Below are positions 37,080 through 45,419 of a stretch of 64,000 bases of DNA, in pieces. This DNA comes from Rhodococcus zopfii NBRC 100606 = JCM 9919 (GTDB lineage Bacteria; Actinomycetota; Actinomycetes; Mycobacteriales; Mycobacteriaceae): positions 1-64,000 of the forward strand of contig NZ_BCXI01000028.1 in the NCBI RefSeq assembly GCF_001895025.1, written 5' to 3'. Below the pieces are notes generated by a model. The model was not told the DNA's origin. It saw only the letters and a list, made by a program, of their open reading frames with translations, and did not search any database. Each line of letters opens with the position of its first letter. Position 1 is the first letter of the stretch. A program made the translations under genes and the position numbers.

Positions 37080-38679
37080 TTCCGCGGGGCTCCACGGTCG
37101 CCGCGGGTGGCGGGCTCGTGGCCGCGGTGGGGTCCGGTGCGCGGTGCCGGGAACGCAGGTGCAGCGGATCGACCGTCGTCAGGGACAGCGCCGCAACCAC
37201 CGAAACGAAGATCGCGACGGCCACGTGCGCGATGTTGTACAGACCGATCGACCCGTCCGGATTGAAGATCACCATCAGCCAGGTGGACAGGCCCACGAGC
37301 AGCGTCAACGTCCGCGTCGACATCGCAAACGCCGCGGCGACGGCGAGCGGCCACGAGTAGTACCACGGCAACGCGGCGGGGGAGAGCACGGTCACCGCGG
37401 TCAGCGCGACCACGATGCCGAGGATCGCGTCGCGTTCGGTACGACGGAACCGCCACCACGCCCACACCAGGATCACCAGGAGCGCCGCCATGCAGATCAT
37501 GCGGGTCACCTCGAGCACCGGCCCGAGCCGCCACGGCGTGAACCACGTCAGGACATGCGCCATCATCGTCGGCAGCGACAGCCAGTTGATGATCTTCGAC
37601 GAACCGGACAGCGCCGTGAGCCATCCGATGCCGACACCGGCGAGTGCGGAGGCGGCACCGAACACGGCGGCGAACACCACCACGCCGACACCCGCCGTCT
37701 TGACGAACAACAGAACCGGTGCGGCCGGGTCGCGCCCTTCCTCCCGGGCCCGATCGCGCTCATGTGCCATCCACACCCAGATCAGGAACGGCAGGGCCAG
37801 ACCTGCAGTCGCCTTGATCGCCGCACCGAGCGACACGAGTGCGATACCGCCGACGTGCCGGCGTTCGAGCACGAGCACGATGCCGGCCATCATCAGGCCG
37901 ACCATGAGCAGTTCGTTGTGGACCCCGCCGATGAGGTGGATCAGCACGAGCGGGTTCAGCACGGCCAGCCACATGGCGATGGTCGGATCGCCGCTCATCT
38001 TGCGCGCGAGTTTCGGGACCGCCCACGCCATCAGGACCAGCCCCGGCAGCATCGTCAGCCGCCACAACCACGTTCCTAACACGACGTTGTCCCCGGTCAG
38101 TGACGTGATACCGGCACCGAGCAGCAGATGCACCGGTCCGTAGGGCGTCGTCGTCGTCGTCCACACGTTGCTGACGTTGTCGAGCAGAACGCCCGGGTTG
38201 ACCACCGGGCCGTCGACATACGGGTCGAAACCGTCGCGGAGCATCGCGCCCTGGGCGAGATACGAGTACGCGTCGCGGCTGAACATCGGGGTCGCGATCA
38301 GCAGGGGTGCCACCCACACGGGCAGCACCGTCCAGGTGTCGCGCAGGCTCACCTCGCCGGCGCGGGCGCTGCGACCGAGCCGCACCCACGCCGCGATCAT
38401 CAGCAGAACGCCCGCCCAGACGAGGATCGTCGACAGCAACAGCCCGTGACCGAACCGCAGCCACGACAGGAACAGTTCCTCGAGCAGCGGATCCTGGCGG
38501 CGGACGCTCCCGGCGCCGAAACTGCCGAACGCCAGCAGCGCGGCGCCGACCGCGCCGAGCACCGCCGCGTTCCCGGCGGGACTGCGCAGGAACGCGCCGA
38601 CGCGACCGGGCTGCCGGAGCTTCCCGTCGGCGGTCGGTGAGGCGTCCGATGCGGCATCGGGGGCAGCAGGGGACGACAT
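37072..38679 (-). CDS. mptA: Polyprenyl-phosphomannose-dependent alpha-1,6-mannosyltransferase (MptA-type)
   Basis: GT-C fold membrane glycosyltransferase of 535 aa that elongates the mannan core of lipomannan, using polyprenyl-P-mannose outside the membrane; equivalent to Rv2174. A cytosolic Ser/Ala-rich N-terminus is followed by about 12-13 hydrophobic helices. FSRDAYSYLAQG (about 138-149), in the first large loop, carries the conserved Asp of GT-C enzymes. The LNPLVLIHLIGGVHNE segment is typical of the family. Its close paralogue MptB cannot be fully excluded. Its last codons overlap crtB, and crtI ends 93 bp upstream of its start. Confidence 0.9.
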   Translation of the reverse strand: MSSPAAPDAASDASPTADGKLRQPGRVGAFLRSPAGNAAVLGAVGAALLAFGSFGAGSVRRQDPLLEELFLSWLRFGHGLLLSTILVWAGVLLMIAAWVRLGRSARAGEVSLRDTWTVLPVWVAPLLIATPMFSRDAYSYLAQGAMLRDGFDPYVDGPVVNPGVLLDNVSNVWTTTTTPYGPVHLLLGAGITSLTGDNVVLGTWLWRLTMLPGLVLMAWAVPKLARKMSGDPTIAMWLAVLNPLVLIHLIGGVHNELLMVGLMMAGIVLVLERRHVGGIALVSLGAAIKATAGLALPFLIWVWMAHERDRAREEGRDPAAPVLLFVKTAGVGVVVFAAVFGAASALAGVGIGWLTALSGSSKIINWLSLPTMMAHVLTWFTPWRLGPVLEVTRMICMAALLVILVWAWWRFRRTERDAILGIVVALTAVTVLSPAALPWYYSWPLAVAAAFAMSTRTLTLLVGLSTWLMVIFNPDGSIGLYNIAHVAVAIFVSVVAALSLTTVDPLHLRSRHRAPDPTAATSPPPAATVEPRGSD

Positions 38680-38708
38680 TGGTTACGGTTTCCTCCCCCT
38701 GATGCACG

Positions 38709-38746
38709 CCGTGACGCTGTGCGGATTGCACACCGTGACGCAGTGC
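38709..38746. repeat. Pair of imperfect 14-bp repeats upstream of mptA
   Basis: CCGTGACGCTGTGC (38709-38722) recurs as CCGTGACGCAGTGC (38733-38746) in the gap between the crtI stop and the mptA start. The unit resembles the tandem repeats before pimB' (25658) and within the GT2 gene (43715). Confidence 0.55.
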
Positions 38747-38772
38747 AGGTGATCTACGAACGAAAGGACAGT

Positions 38773-40359
38773 TTAGTTGAGTCCTGGAACCGTGCCGCCC
38801 GCCGTGCGGGAACCCGCGTCGGACCGGCGGCGGACGCCGAGCCGTTCGGCCGCGAGCCGACCCGAGAGCAGCACCGTCGGCACCCCGACCCCGGGGACGG
38901 TGCCGGACCCGGCCAACACCACGTTCGGATACCGCGGATCGAGGTTGCGCCGGCGGAACGGTCCGGTCTGCCGGAACAGATGTGCGCCGCCGAACGGGCT
39001 GCCCGCGAGCATGCCCTGCTCGAGCCACGTCTGCGGTGTGTCCACGCGGTCGATGCGGAACCCGGCGGCAATCCCCGCGTATCCGCGCTGCTCGAGCACG
39101 GCACACAGCTCGGCCGAGTACGGAGCGGCCAGGCGCGGCCAGTCGTAGGCCGCGCTGTCCAGGTTCGGGCACGGCGCGAGCACCGACAGCGGTTCGTGCT
39201 CGGTTCCGTCGCGGGTCAGCAGCAGACCGGGGTCGCTCAGCGCGGGCCGGGTGATAAGCAGCGACGGATCGCGCATCAGCCGGCCACGGCCACGTCGCGC
39301 GGTGATCTCGGCGAACGTGCTCTCCCACGCCGTACCGAAGTCGATGGTGTGGTGGTGCCGGGCCGGCCAGCCCACGGTGACGGCCGTGGGGACCGTGCCG
39401 TGCAGCACGACCGCGGACGGGGACGCAACCGCGCGACGACGACGGGGCCGCGGCAGCAGGGCGTCGACAACCGGCAGGTCCGGGGTCAGTACGACCGCAT
39501 CGCACGGATAGCGGCCGCCGTCGGTGGTGCTCACCGCGACCACTCGGCGGCCGTCGAACTCGAGGCCGCCGACCTCGGTGCCGAGCCGGACGGTGCCGCC
39601 GGCTGCCACGAGCGCGTCGGCGAGGCCGCGCGCCACCGAGCGCATGCCGCCCTCGACGGAGAAGACCCCGAGGGAGGTGTCCATGTGCGCGATCGCCGCG
39701 TACACCGCGAGTGCGCGCGCCGGGGCGACCCCGGCGTACAGGGCCTGGAACGTGAAGATGCGTCGCAGCCGCGGATCGGTGACCTTCCGGTTCACCTGGG
39801 CGCCGAGCCGGCCGAAACCACCGAGCCGCACGAGCCGCAGCAGGTCCCGCACCGAATCCGGGGAACCGACCAGGTCGAGGGGCGAGTCGAAGTTCGCGTC
39901 CATGAAGCGGGCGAACTCGGCGTCGAAGATGTCCGCGAGCCAGCGCCGCAGCCGCAGATAGCGGCGCGCCTCCTCAGGGCCGCACACACGGGTGACCTCC
40001 GTGACCATCCGATCCGGGTCCGAATGCACCTCGAGGCTGCTGCCGTCGGTGAACCGGGCGTGATAGGCGGGCGTCATCGGGTGGATGCGCAGCGGCGGAT
40101 CCACCGACGTGAAGTCCGCGCCGACCGCGGCCAGCGCATCGGCGATCAGTTCCGGCATCGTCAGCACCGTGGCGCCGTTGTCGATCTCGTAGCCGGGCCC
40201 GGCATGGGTGCCGACGCGGCCGCCCACGGACCGGTCGCGTTCGAGGACGGTGACCTCGCGGCCGTCCCCGCGCAGGTGCAGCGCCGCCGACAGGCCCGCG
40301 AGCCCGGCGCCCACCACGACGACGTGCTCGGCCCCGGCGACGGTGCGCGTCGCGTGCAT
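38773..40359 (-). CDS. crtI: Phytoene desaturase
   Basis: FAD-dependent desaturase converting phytoene to lycopene or neurosporene (528 aa, normal). The N-terminal dinucleotide fold is clear: VVVVGAGLAGLSAALHL then VTVLERDRSVGGRVGTH (core ERDRSVGGR). The C-terminal carotenoid desaturase signature region reads FRRRNLDPRYPNVVLAGSGTVPGVGVP (core GSGTVPGVGVP). ATG 40359 overlaps the idsA stop by one base (TGATG), so idsA (GGPP supply) and crtI are coupled. The frame remains open far upstream through idsA, but that part is a shadow, not a fusion. Confidence 0.92.
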   Translation of the reverse strand: MHATRTVAGAEHVVVVGAGLAGLSAALHLRGDGREVTVLERDRSVGGRVGTHAGPGYEIDNGATVLTMPELIADALAAVGADFTSVDPPLRIHPMTPAYHARFTDGSSLEVHSDPDRMVTEVTRVCGPEEARRYLRLRRWLADIFDAEFARFMDANFDSPLDLVGSPDSVRDLLRLVRLGGFGRLGAQVNRKVTDPRLRRIFTFQALYAGVAPARALAVYAAIAHMDTSLGVFSVEGGMRSVARGLADALVAAGGTVRLGTEVGGLEFDGRRVVAVSTTDGGRYPCDAVVLTPDLPVVDALLPRPRRRRAVASPSAVVLHGTVPTAVTVGWPARHHHTIDFGTAWESTFAEITARRGRGRLMRDPSLLITRPALSDPGLLLTRDGTEHEPLSVLAPCPNLDSAAYDWPRLAAPYSAELCAVLEQRGYAGIAAGFRIDRVDTPQTWLEQGMLAGSPFGGAHLFRQTGPFRRRNLDPRYPNVVLAGSGTVPGVGVPTVLLSGRLAAERLGVRRRSDAGSRTAGGTVPGLN

Positions 40360-41504
40360 CAGGCTGTCCGGCGCGTCGCGGCGAGCGCCCAGTCGCGCAA
40401 CATCACCTTGCCCTCCTCGGTGGCATCGGACGCGTCGAGCGCGGCGAACGCCTCCTCGGTGAGCGCGGTGATCCGCCGTTCGACCCGGTCGACGGCACCG
40501 AGCTCGGTCATGACCCCGCGCAGCTGCTCGACCTGATCGTCGGTCAGGTCCGTGCCGATCCCGTCGCGCAGCAGCTGTGCCGACGCCGGGGCGGTCGCGT
40601 CGGCGGCGGCGAGCGCGAGCGCGAACAACACGGTCCGCTTCCCCGCGCGCAGGTCGTCCCCGGATGGCTTGCCGGTGATCTCCGGGTCGCCGAACACCCC
40701 GAGCAGGTCGTCGCGCAGCTGGAACGCGATACCCACATCCGTTCCGAAGCGGCGGTACGCGTCCACCAGCGCGTCGTCGGCCCCGGCGAGGACCGCACCC
40801 AGATGCAGGGGGCGTTCGATCGTGTACGCCGCCGTCTTGTACCGGTTCACCCGCATCGCCGCCTCGACCGATTCGTCGCCGGCCGACTCCCCGGCGATGT
40901 CGAGGAACTGGCCGCCCAGAACCTCGGTGCGCATCGCCGACCACACCGGCGTGACGCGCGCCGCGGTCGCCGCGTCCAGCCCGGCCTCGCGCAGCATGTC
41001 GTCGGCCCACACCAGAGCCAGGTCGCCGAGGAGGATCGCCACGGACTCGCCGAACCGTTCGGGCACGCCACGCCATCGCGAGGTGCGATGCAGTTCTGCG
41101 TACTCGACGTGCACGGTCGGGAAACCACGGCGCGTGGTGGAGGTATCGATGATGTCGTCGTGCACCAGCGCACCCGCCTGCACCAGCTCCAGCGCCGAGC
41201 ACGCGCGCAACACCGCGCCCGCGTCCGGTCCGGTCGGGTCGCCGCCGGCGCCGATCCAGCCGGTCCACGCGAACGCCGGCCGCACCCGCTTGCCGCCGCG
41301 CAACACGAACGACTCGAGCGCGGCGACCGCGTCGGGGTAACCCCCGCCGACCGCGCCGACGATGTCGGCGCGCGAGACGAAGAACTCCCGCAGGGCGCCC
41401 TCGACGAGTTCGGGCAGCAGCGAGGACGGGACGTGAGCAGATCCGGTGGACAGGGGATTCCTCCTGGTCGAATGGGCGGGCGCCGGCGTCGATCGGGCGT
41501 GCAC
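40359..41504 (-). CDS. idsA: Polyprenyl synthetase, probable geranylgeranyl diphosphate synthase
   Basis: Makes C20 (possibly other) prenyl diphosphate from IPP and allylic precursors; equivalent to Rv2173 (IdsA2). Family motifs are present: GGKRVRPA (about 70), the first Asp-rich motif as DDIID (about 116) and the second as DDLLGVFGD (about 265). The start is uncertain. GTG 41504 gives 381 aa but has no ribosome binding site. CTG 41453 (364 aa) has a perfect AGGAGG six bases upstream, and a plausible -10 (TAGGGT, 41538-41543) predicts a leadered mRNA. I give the longer limits but favour the CTG biologically. Confidence 0.92.
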   Translation of the reverse strand: MHARSTPAPAHSTRRNPLSTGSAHVPSSLLPELVEGALREFFVSRADIVGAVGGGYPDAVAALESFVLRGGKRVRPAFAWTGWIGAGGDPTGPDAGAVLRACSALELVQAGALVHDDIIDTSTTRRGFPTVHVEYAELHRTSRWRGVPERFGESVAILLGDLALVWADDMLREAGLDAATAARVTPVWSAMRTEVLGGQFLDIAGESAGDESVEAAMRVNRYKTAAYTIERPLHLGAVLAGADDALVDAYRRFGTDVGIAFQLRDDLLGVFGDPEITGKPSGDDLRAGKRTVLFALALAAADATAPASAQLLRDGIGTDLTDDQVEQLRGVMTELGAVDRVERRITALTEEAFAALDASDATEEGKVMLRDWALAATRRTA

Positions 41505-41537
41505 CGAGTCGGTGGTGAGGTCGCGGCGCCAGGGCCC

Positions 41538-41585
41538 ACCCTATCGGGGGCGGAAGGAACTCACTGCTCTCCGGCCGCCTATGCT
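41538..41585. promoter_or_regulatory. Divergent promoter region between idsA and metF
   Basis: On the minus strand TAGGGT (41538-41543) could be the -10 for idsA. On the plus strand TATGCT (41580-41585) ends 6 nt before the metF GTG, predicting a leaderless metF transcript. No riboswitch is visible for either gene. Confidence 0.5.
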
Positions 41586-41591
41586 GGTCGG

Positions 41592-42572
41592 GTGACATGC
41601 GATTCCGTCAGCGGGGGCCAGGGCGGCGGGACATCCCGCACACCGTCGATCGTCGATCGGTTGCGGCTGCCGTCTCACGGCCGGATCCCGTTCTCGGTCG
41701 AATTCTCCCCGCCGCGCGACGCCGCCGCCGAAGCGCGGCTCTGGCGTGCCGTGCGCGAGTTCGAACGGCTCGGCCCGGCATTCGTGTCGATGACCTACGG
41801 TGCCGGTGGCTCCACCCGGGACCGCACCGTCCGGGTGACCGGTCAGCTCGCCGAGGAGACGACGTTGCTGCCGGTCGCCCACCTGACCGCGGTCGGGCAC
41901 AGCATCGACGAGTTGCGCGCGATGGTGGGGGCCTACGCGGACCGCGGAATCAGCAACATCCTGGCGCTGCGTGGCGATCCGCCCGGCGACCCGCTGGGCG
42001 AATGGACTCCGCACCCGCACGGTGTCGAACACGCCGAAGACCTGGTCCGGCTCGTGCGTGAGCTCGGCGACTTCCACGTAGGGGTGGCCTCCTTCCCGGA
42101 GGGGCATCATCGGTCCCCGGATCTCGATCACGACACCCGGTACCTGGTACAGAAGCTGCGCGCCGGGGCCGAGTACTCGATCACCCAGATGTTCTTCGAC
42201 GTCGAGCATTATCTGCGGTTGCGCGACCGGGTCGCCGCGTGCGACGCGGAACAGGCACTGAAGCCGATCATTCCCGAGATCATGCCGATCACCTCGCTGC
42301 GGTCTGCGCGGCGCAGTCTCGAACTGTCGGGCTCACGGCTCCCCGCGGAACTCGAGGAGCGGCTCGTGCGGGCGGCGGGCGACGGTCCCGAGGAGAACCG
42401 CGCCGCGGTCCGCGAGGTCGGAATCGAGGTGGCGACCGAGATGTGCGAGCGGCTCATCGCGGAGGGTGCGCCCGGTTTGCACTTCATCACGCTGAACTTT
42501 GCGCGCGCGACCAGCGAGGTGCTGGCGCGGCTCGGGATCGAGCTCCCGGCTCCGCTCGTCCAGCCGGTCTGA
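41592..42572 (+). CDS. metF: Methylenetetrahydrofolate reductase
   Basis: Flavoprotein that reduces 5,10-methylene-THF to 5-methyl-THF for methionine synthesis (326 aa), at the Rv2172c position. It shows the TIM-barrel signature elements: FSVEFSPPRD with the catalytic glutamate near the N-terminus, FVSMTYGAGGSTRDR (about 60), NILALRGDPPGDP (about 120), EYSITQMFFDVEHYLRLRDR (core ITQMFFD) and PGLHFITLNFARAT at the C-terminus. GTG 41592 is probably leaderless (TATGCT six bases upstream). The gene is isolated on the plus strand among carotenoid and lipid genes. Confidence 0.93.
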   Translation: MTCDSVSGGQGGGTSRTPSIVDRLRLPSHGRIPFSVEFSPPRDAAAEARLWRAVREFERLGPAFVSMTYGAGGSTRDRTVRVTGQLAEETTLLPVAHLTAVGHSIDELRAMVGAYADRGISNILALRGDPPGDPLGEWTPHPHGVEHAEDLVRLVRELGDFHVGVASFPEGHHRSPDLDHDTRYLVQKLRAGAEYSITQMFFDVEHYLRLRDRVAACDAEQALKPIIPEIMPITSLRSARRSLELSGSRLPAELEERLVRAAGDGPEENRAAVREVGIEVATEMCERLIAEGAPGLHFITLNFARATSEVLARLGIELPAPLVQPV

Positions 42573-42614
42573 CCAACAGCCGGAACGGACCCGGGTAGTT
42601 CGGATCCGGGCAGT

Positions 42615-43784
42615 TCAGGGGAGCGGCCGGTTCTTCCAGTCGGTCCGGCCCCGGCGCCGGGCACGCAGGGACGCGACGGTCAGCGCGCCGAATCCTGCGA
42701 TCGCGGCGGGATGGCCGAGCGCCGACACCGCGTCCGATCCGGTCACGGCCGTCCCGCGCTCGGCGGACCGGGCCAGTGCGCGCGAGACGAGCGCGGCGGC
42801 GGTGCCGGCCAGACCCCAGCGGCGGACGGCGCCGCGCCCGGCGATCGCGGACACCGGGGGCAGCACGTAGGCGAGCGTGTAGCCGGCGAGGACCGCGACC
42901 GCGCCGACGGGCGATCCGAACGCCGACCACAGCCAGCGGGTGTAGCCGGCGGCGAGCTGTCGACGATCGAGATACATGCGGCACGACGCGAACGGTCCGG
43001 CCGCCGCGACCACCGTGCGCCGGCCCGCGGTGCGCAGGGTGCGGGCGAGATCGAGATCCTCGGTGGGACTTGCCGCGACCACCGCGTGGCCGCCGATCGC
43101 GGCGTACGCGCGAGCGTCGAACACGAGGAACTGGCCGCACGCGACGGCCATCGACGGTCGCGTCGTGCGATTGGCCACCGCGACGGGCAGCGACGAGAAC
43201 CAGGACCAGCACAGCAACGGCTGCAGCAGCTTCTCGGCACGGGATCCGGCCACCTGGAACGGCCACGGCGAGAGCAGGTCGGCGCGCATCCGCCGCAGTG
43301 AGGTCACCGCAGCGGCCAATGCCTGAGGCGCGAGGCGTACATCGGCGTCGACGAATACCACCACGCCGGCGCCCGCTCCCGCGATCCGGTAGGCGTGCGC
43401 GCACGCGGCGGCCTTGCCGGTCCAGCCCGCCGGCGGCGGCTGCGTGCTGCGCACCACGACGATGCGGTCGTCCCCGGCGGCGGCCTGCCGCGCGGCGTCG
43501 GCGGTGCCGTCGGACGAGTCGTCGTCGAGAACGATCACCCGCATCCCGGGCACCCCCTGCTGGGCGCACAGATCCGCGACGAGGTCCGGCACGCGGTGCG
43601 CTTCGTCGCGGGCGGGAACCAGCACGGTGACCGGCTCGGCGGTCGCGGCGCCCGGCTCGAGCCGCGGCAGGGAGAGCCGGTTGGCGACGGCGGTGACCGC
43701 ACCGAGCAGGGCTACTGCTGCGCCGCAGCGCGTGATCACTGCTGCACCGCAGCGCGTGATCACTGCTGCGCCGGATCGGGTCAC
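42615..43784 (-). CDS. Family 2 glycosyltransferase in carotenoid cluster (CruG-like)
   Basis: A 389-aa GT2 enzyme. After a short N-terminal repeat (two copies of ITRCGAAV) and a hydrophobic segment, the GT-A domain shows VTVLVPARDEAHRV, the DxD-type VVVFVDADVRL, PTEDLDLARTLR (core TEDLDLARTL) and QLAAGYTRWLWSAFG. C-terminal hydrophobic helices anchor it in the membrane. With the CruF-like hydratase and CrtO nearby, a carotenoid hydroxyl glycosyltransferase (CruG-type) is the best guess; a lipid glycosyltransferase is the alternative. GTG 43784 begins one base after the lppM stop. Confidence 0.82.
   Translation of the reverse strand: MTRSGAAVITRCGAAVITRCGAAVALLGAVTAVANRLSLPRLEPGAATAEPVTVLVPARDEAHRVPDLVADLCAQQGVPGMRVIVLDDDSSDGTADAARQAAAGDDRIVVVRSTQPPPAGWTGKAAACAHAYRIAGAGAGVVVFVDADVRLAPQALAAAVTSLRRMRADLLSPWPFQVAGSRAEKLLQPLLCWSWFSSLPVAVANRTTRPSMAVACGQFLVFDARAYAAIGGHAVVAASPTEDLDLARTLRTAGRRTVVAAAGPFASCRMYLDRRQLAAGYTRWLWSAFGSPVGAVAVLAGYTLAYVLPPVSAIAGRGAVRRWGLAGTAAALVSRALARSAERGTAVTGSDAVSALGHPAAIAGFGALTVASLRARRRGRTDWKNRPLP
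43715..43773 (-). repeat. 24-bp tandem repeat in the 5' end of the GT2 gene
   Basis: About 2.5 copies of a 24-bp unit (43715-43738, 43739-43762, partial 43763-43773), differing at one base. It encodes the repeated ITRCGAAV at the glycosyltransferase N-terminus, so copy number would change protein length in steps of eight residues without breaking frame. Confidence 0.85.
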
Positions 43785-43785
43785 G

Positions 43786-44499
43786 TCAGGTCTCGTCGGA
43801 GTCCGGGGCCGGGCCGTTCGACGACGCGCGGGCGGGTGCCGGGTTGCGGTTGAGCCATGCCAGGCCGCCGATGATCAGTGCGACCCCGATCGTGACCCCG
43901 GCGACGATGCCCGCCCACCCGGCGAAGCCGCGTGTGTTGGGATCGGCGTAGCGGACTTCGGCGCGCAGGTTCGTGACGTCTCCGGCGGGCAGCTTCCAGG
44001 TGACGACCGAGTCGGATTCGCGGGTGCCGTTGGTGGTGGCGATCCGGGCCGGGAACGCGATCGTGAACTGCACGTCGGTGCCTTGCGCGGGGACCGACTC
44101 GAGATCGACCTTGCCGGTGAGGGCGACGAGGTCTCCCGCCCGCTGCAACGAGATCTGGAACGAGCCGGCGCTCTGGTCGGTCATCGCGCCGAGTTGCTGC
44201 ACGTCGCCGAACGACAGGTCGCTGAAGAACACCTGGCTGCCGACGTAACCGTCCTGCTTGTACTCCTGGACGCGGACCCGTCCGGCCAGCGAGTTCGGGA
44301 CGACGAGCTGCGGTCCCCTGTCGTTCTCGTCGATGGGGATGGTCGCGGCGACGATCTGGCCGGACACCCGGTCGTCGGCCGAGACACCCATCGTCACCTG
44401 GGCACGCAGGCAGCCCGCGAGCAGGGGAAGCAACAGGAGAACGAGGGCCGCCAGCCGGATCGGTCGGCGGCGTCGAGCAGGGGTGAGGGACGGCTGCAC
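43786..44499 (-). CDS. lppM: LppM family lipoprotein
   Basis: Membrane lipoprotein of 237 aa equivalent to Rv2171 (LppM). The lipobox LLAGC gives lipid-modified Cys30. The extracytoplasmic domain is mostly beta (about 35-195), with TVTMGVSADDRVSGQIVAAT-like strands (core MGVSADDRVSG). A C-terminal membrane helix (about 200-225) precedes a short acidic tail. The mycobacterial domain structure suggests lipid binding, with PIM reported as a ligand; its role here is inferred. GTG 44499. It sits between the CruF-like gene and the glycosyltransferase on the same strand. Confidence 0.9.
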   Translation of the reverse strand: MQPSLTPARRRRPIRLAALVLLLLPLLAGCLRAQVTMGVSADDRVSGQIVAATIPIDENDRGPQLVVPNSLAGRVRVQEYKQDGYVGSQVFFSDLSFGDVQQLGAMTDQSAGSFQISLQRAGDLVALTGKVDLESVPAQGTDVQFTIAFPARIATTNGTRESDSVVTWKLPAGDVTNLRAEVRYADPNTRGFAGWAGIVAGVTIGVALIIGGLAWLNRNPAPARASSNGPAPDSDET

Positions 44500-44531
44500 A
44501 GCGAATATCGTGCCAGCATCCTGCGGGGATG

Positions 44532-45419
44532 TCAGAGGTCCGGGGGTGTCCCGGCGCGTCGCCGCTGGTTCCGGTGGGCGCGGAGATCGCGGCGCAGCGA
44601 CACCAGCAGGGGGACTCCGAGCAGTCCCATCGCAGCGAGTCCGTAGACGGCCGACCAGCGCAGCTCCGGGGCGTCGAGGAAGACGGCGTGTGCGAGTGCC
44701 GACCCGAGCCACGTCCACAGGAACAACGCGATCGGCACTGTGTCGTCGCCCCGGGATCGTCGGGACACCCGGTCGAGTGCGGTGAGTGCGGTGGCCATGA
44801 CGGCGGCCACGGCGACCCATCCTGCGTAGTTGGAGAGTGGGATGTGCGTGAGCCCGGGCAGCGCGGAGCCGTGGCACCACGTCCACTGCCCGTCCGCGAC
44901 CATCTGCGGATCCAGGTACAGATCCCATCCGACCATCCCCACCGTTGCCGCCGCGATCCGCGATGCGTCCCGCTCGGTCAGCCGCGACGCCACACACCAC
45001 ACGGGGTAGAGGCCGGCGGTCCATGCCAGCGGCACCACGAGCGGTACGTCGAACAGCGCGGGGCCGAGCCGGTCGGTGGCGTACGCGTAGCACCCGTACG
45101 GGAATCCGGTGGCGGTGCCGACCACCTCGGAGGTGAAACCCAGTCCGGCCGAGATCACGAACAGTCCCGTTGCCCACGGCACGCCCCGGTGGACTGCGGC
45201 GTGTGTCAGGCAGGTGGCGGCCAGCAGTGCCACCACCAGCACGGTGACGACGTCGCGAGCGGATCCGTGGGCGAGGGGATAGGCGATCTGTGCGGCCACG
45301 GCAGCGACGGCGAGTGCTGTGACGGCGAGTGCGGCGGCAGGTATCCGGCTCGGGGGCGCCGTCCGGCGCGGCGGCACGGTCCGGGCGGCAGTGTCCGCCG
45401 GGGTCCGGAGCGGGATCAA
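44532..45419 (-). CDS. cruF: Carotenoid biosynthesis membrane protein (CruF-like 1',2'-hydratase)
   Basis: Integral membrane protein of 295 aa with about seven hydrophobic helices. Conserved blocks of the CruF/DUF422 family are visible: GFPYGCYAYATD, VPLAWTAGLYPVW, VGWDLYLDPQMV and LSNYAGWVAVA. The family adds water to the acyclic end of monocyclic carotenoids, creating the hydroxyl that CruG-type enzymes glycosylate. TTG 45419 overlaps the crtO stop (TTGA), so translation is coupled. The frame extends upstream through crtO but only as a shadow. Confidence 0.86.
   Translation of the reverse strand: MIPLRTPADTAARTVPPRRTAPPSRIPAAALAVTALAVAAVAAQIAYPLAHGSARDVVTVLVVALLAATCLTHAAVHRGVPWATGLFVISAGLGFTSEVVGTATGFPYGCYAYATDRLGPALFDVPLVVPLAWTAGLYPVWCVASRLTERDASRIAAATVGMVGWDLYLDPQMVADGQWTWCHGSALPGLTHIPLSNYAGWVAVAAVMATALTALDRVSRRSRGDDTVPIALFLWTWLGSALAHAVFLDAPELRWSAVYGLAAMGLLGVPLLVSLRRDLRAHRNQRRRAGTPPDL

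Noticed and set aside
40360-41598. A 941-codon open frame that would fuse an N-terminal extension to crtI
   Set aside because: This part is a low-complexity Arg/Ala/Gly shadow of idsA in another frame. idsA has all prenyl synthase motifs, and crtI has a natural ATG overlapping the idsA stop.
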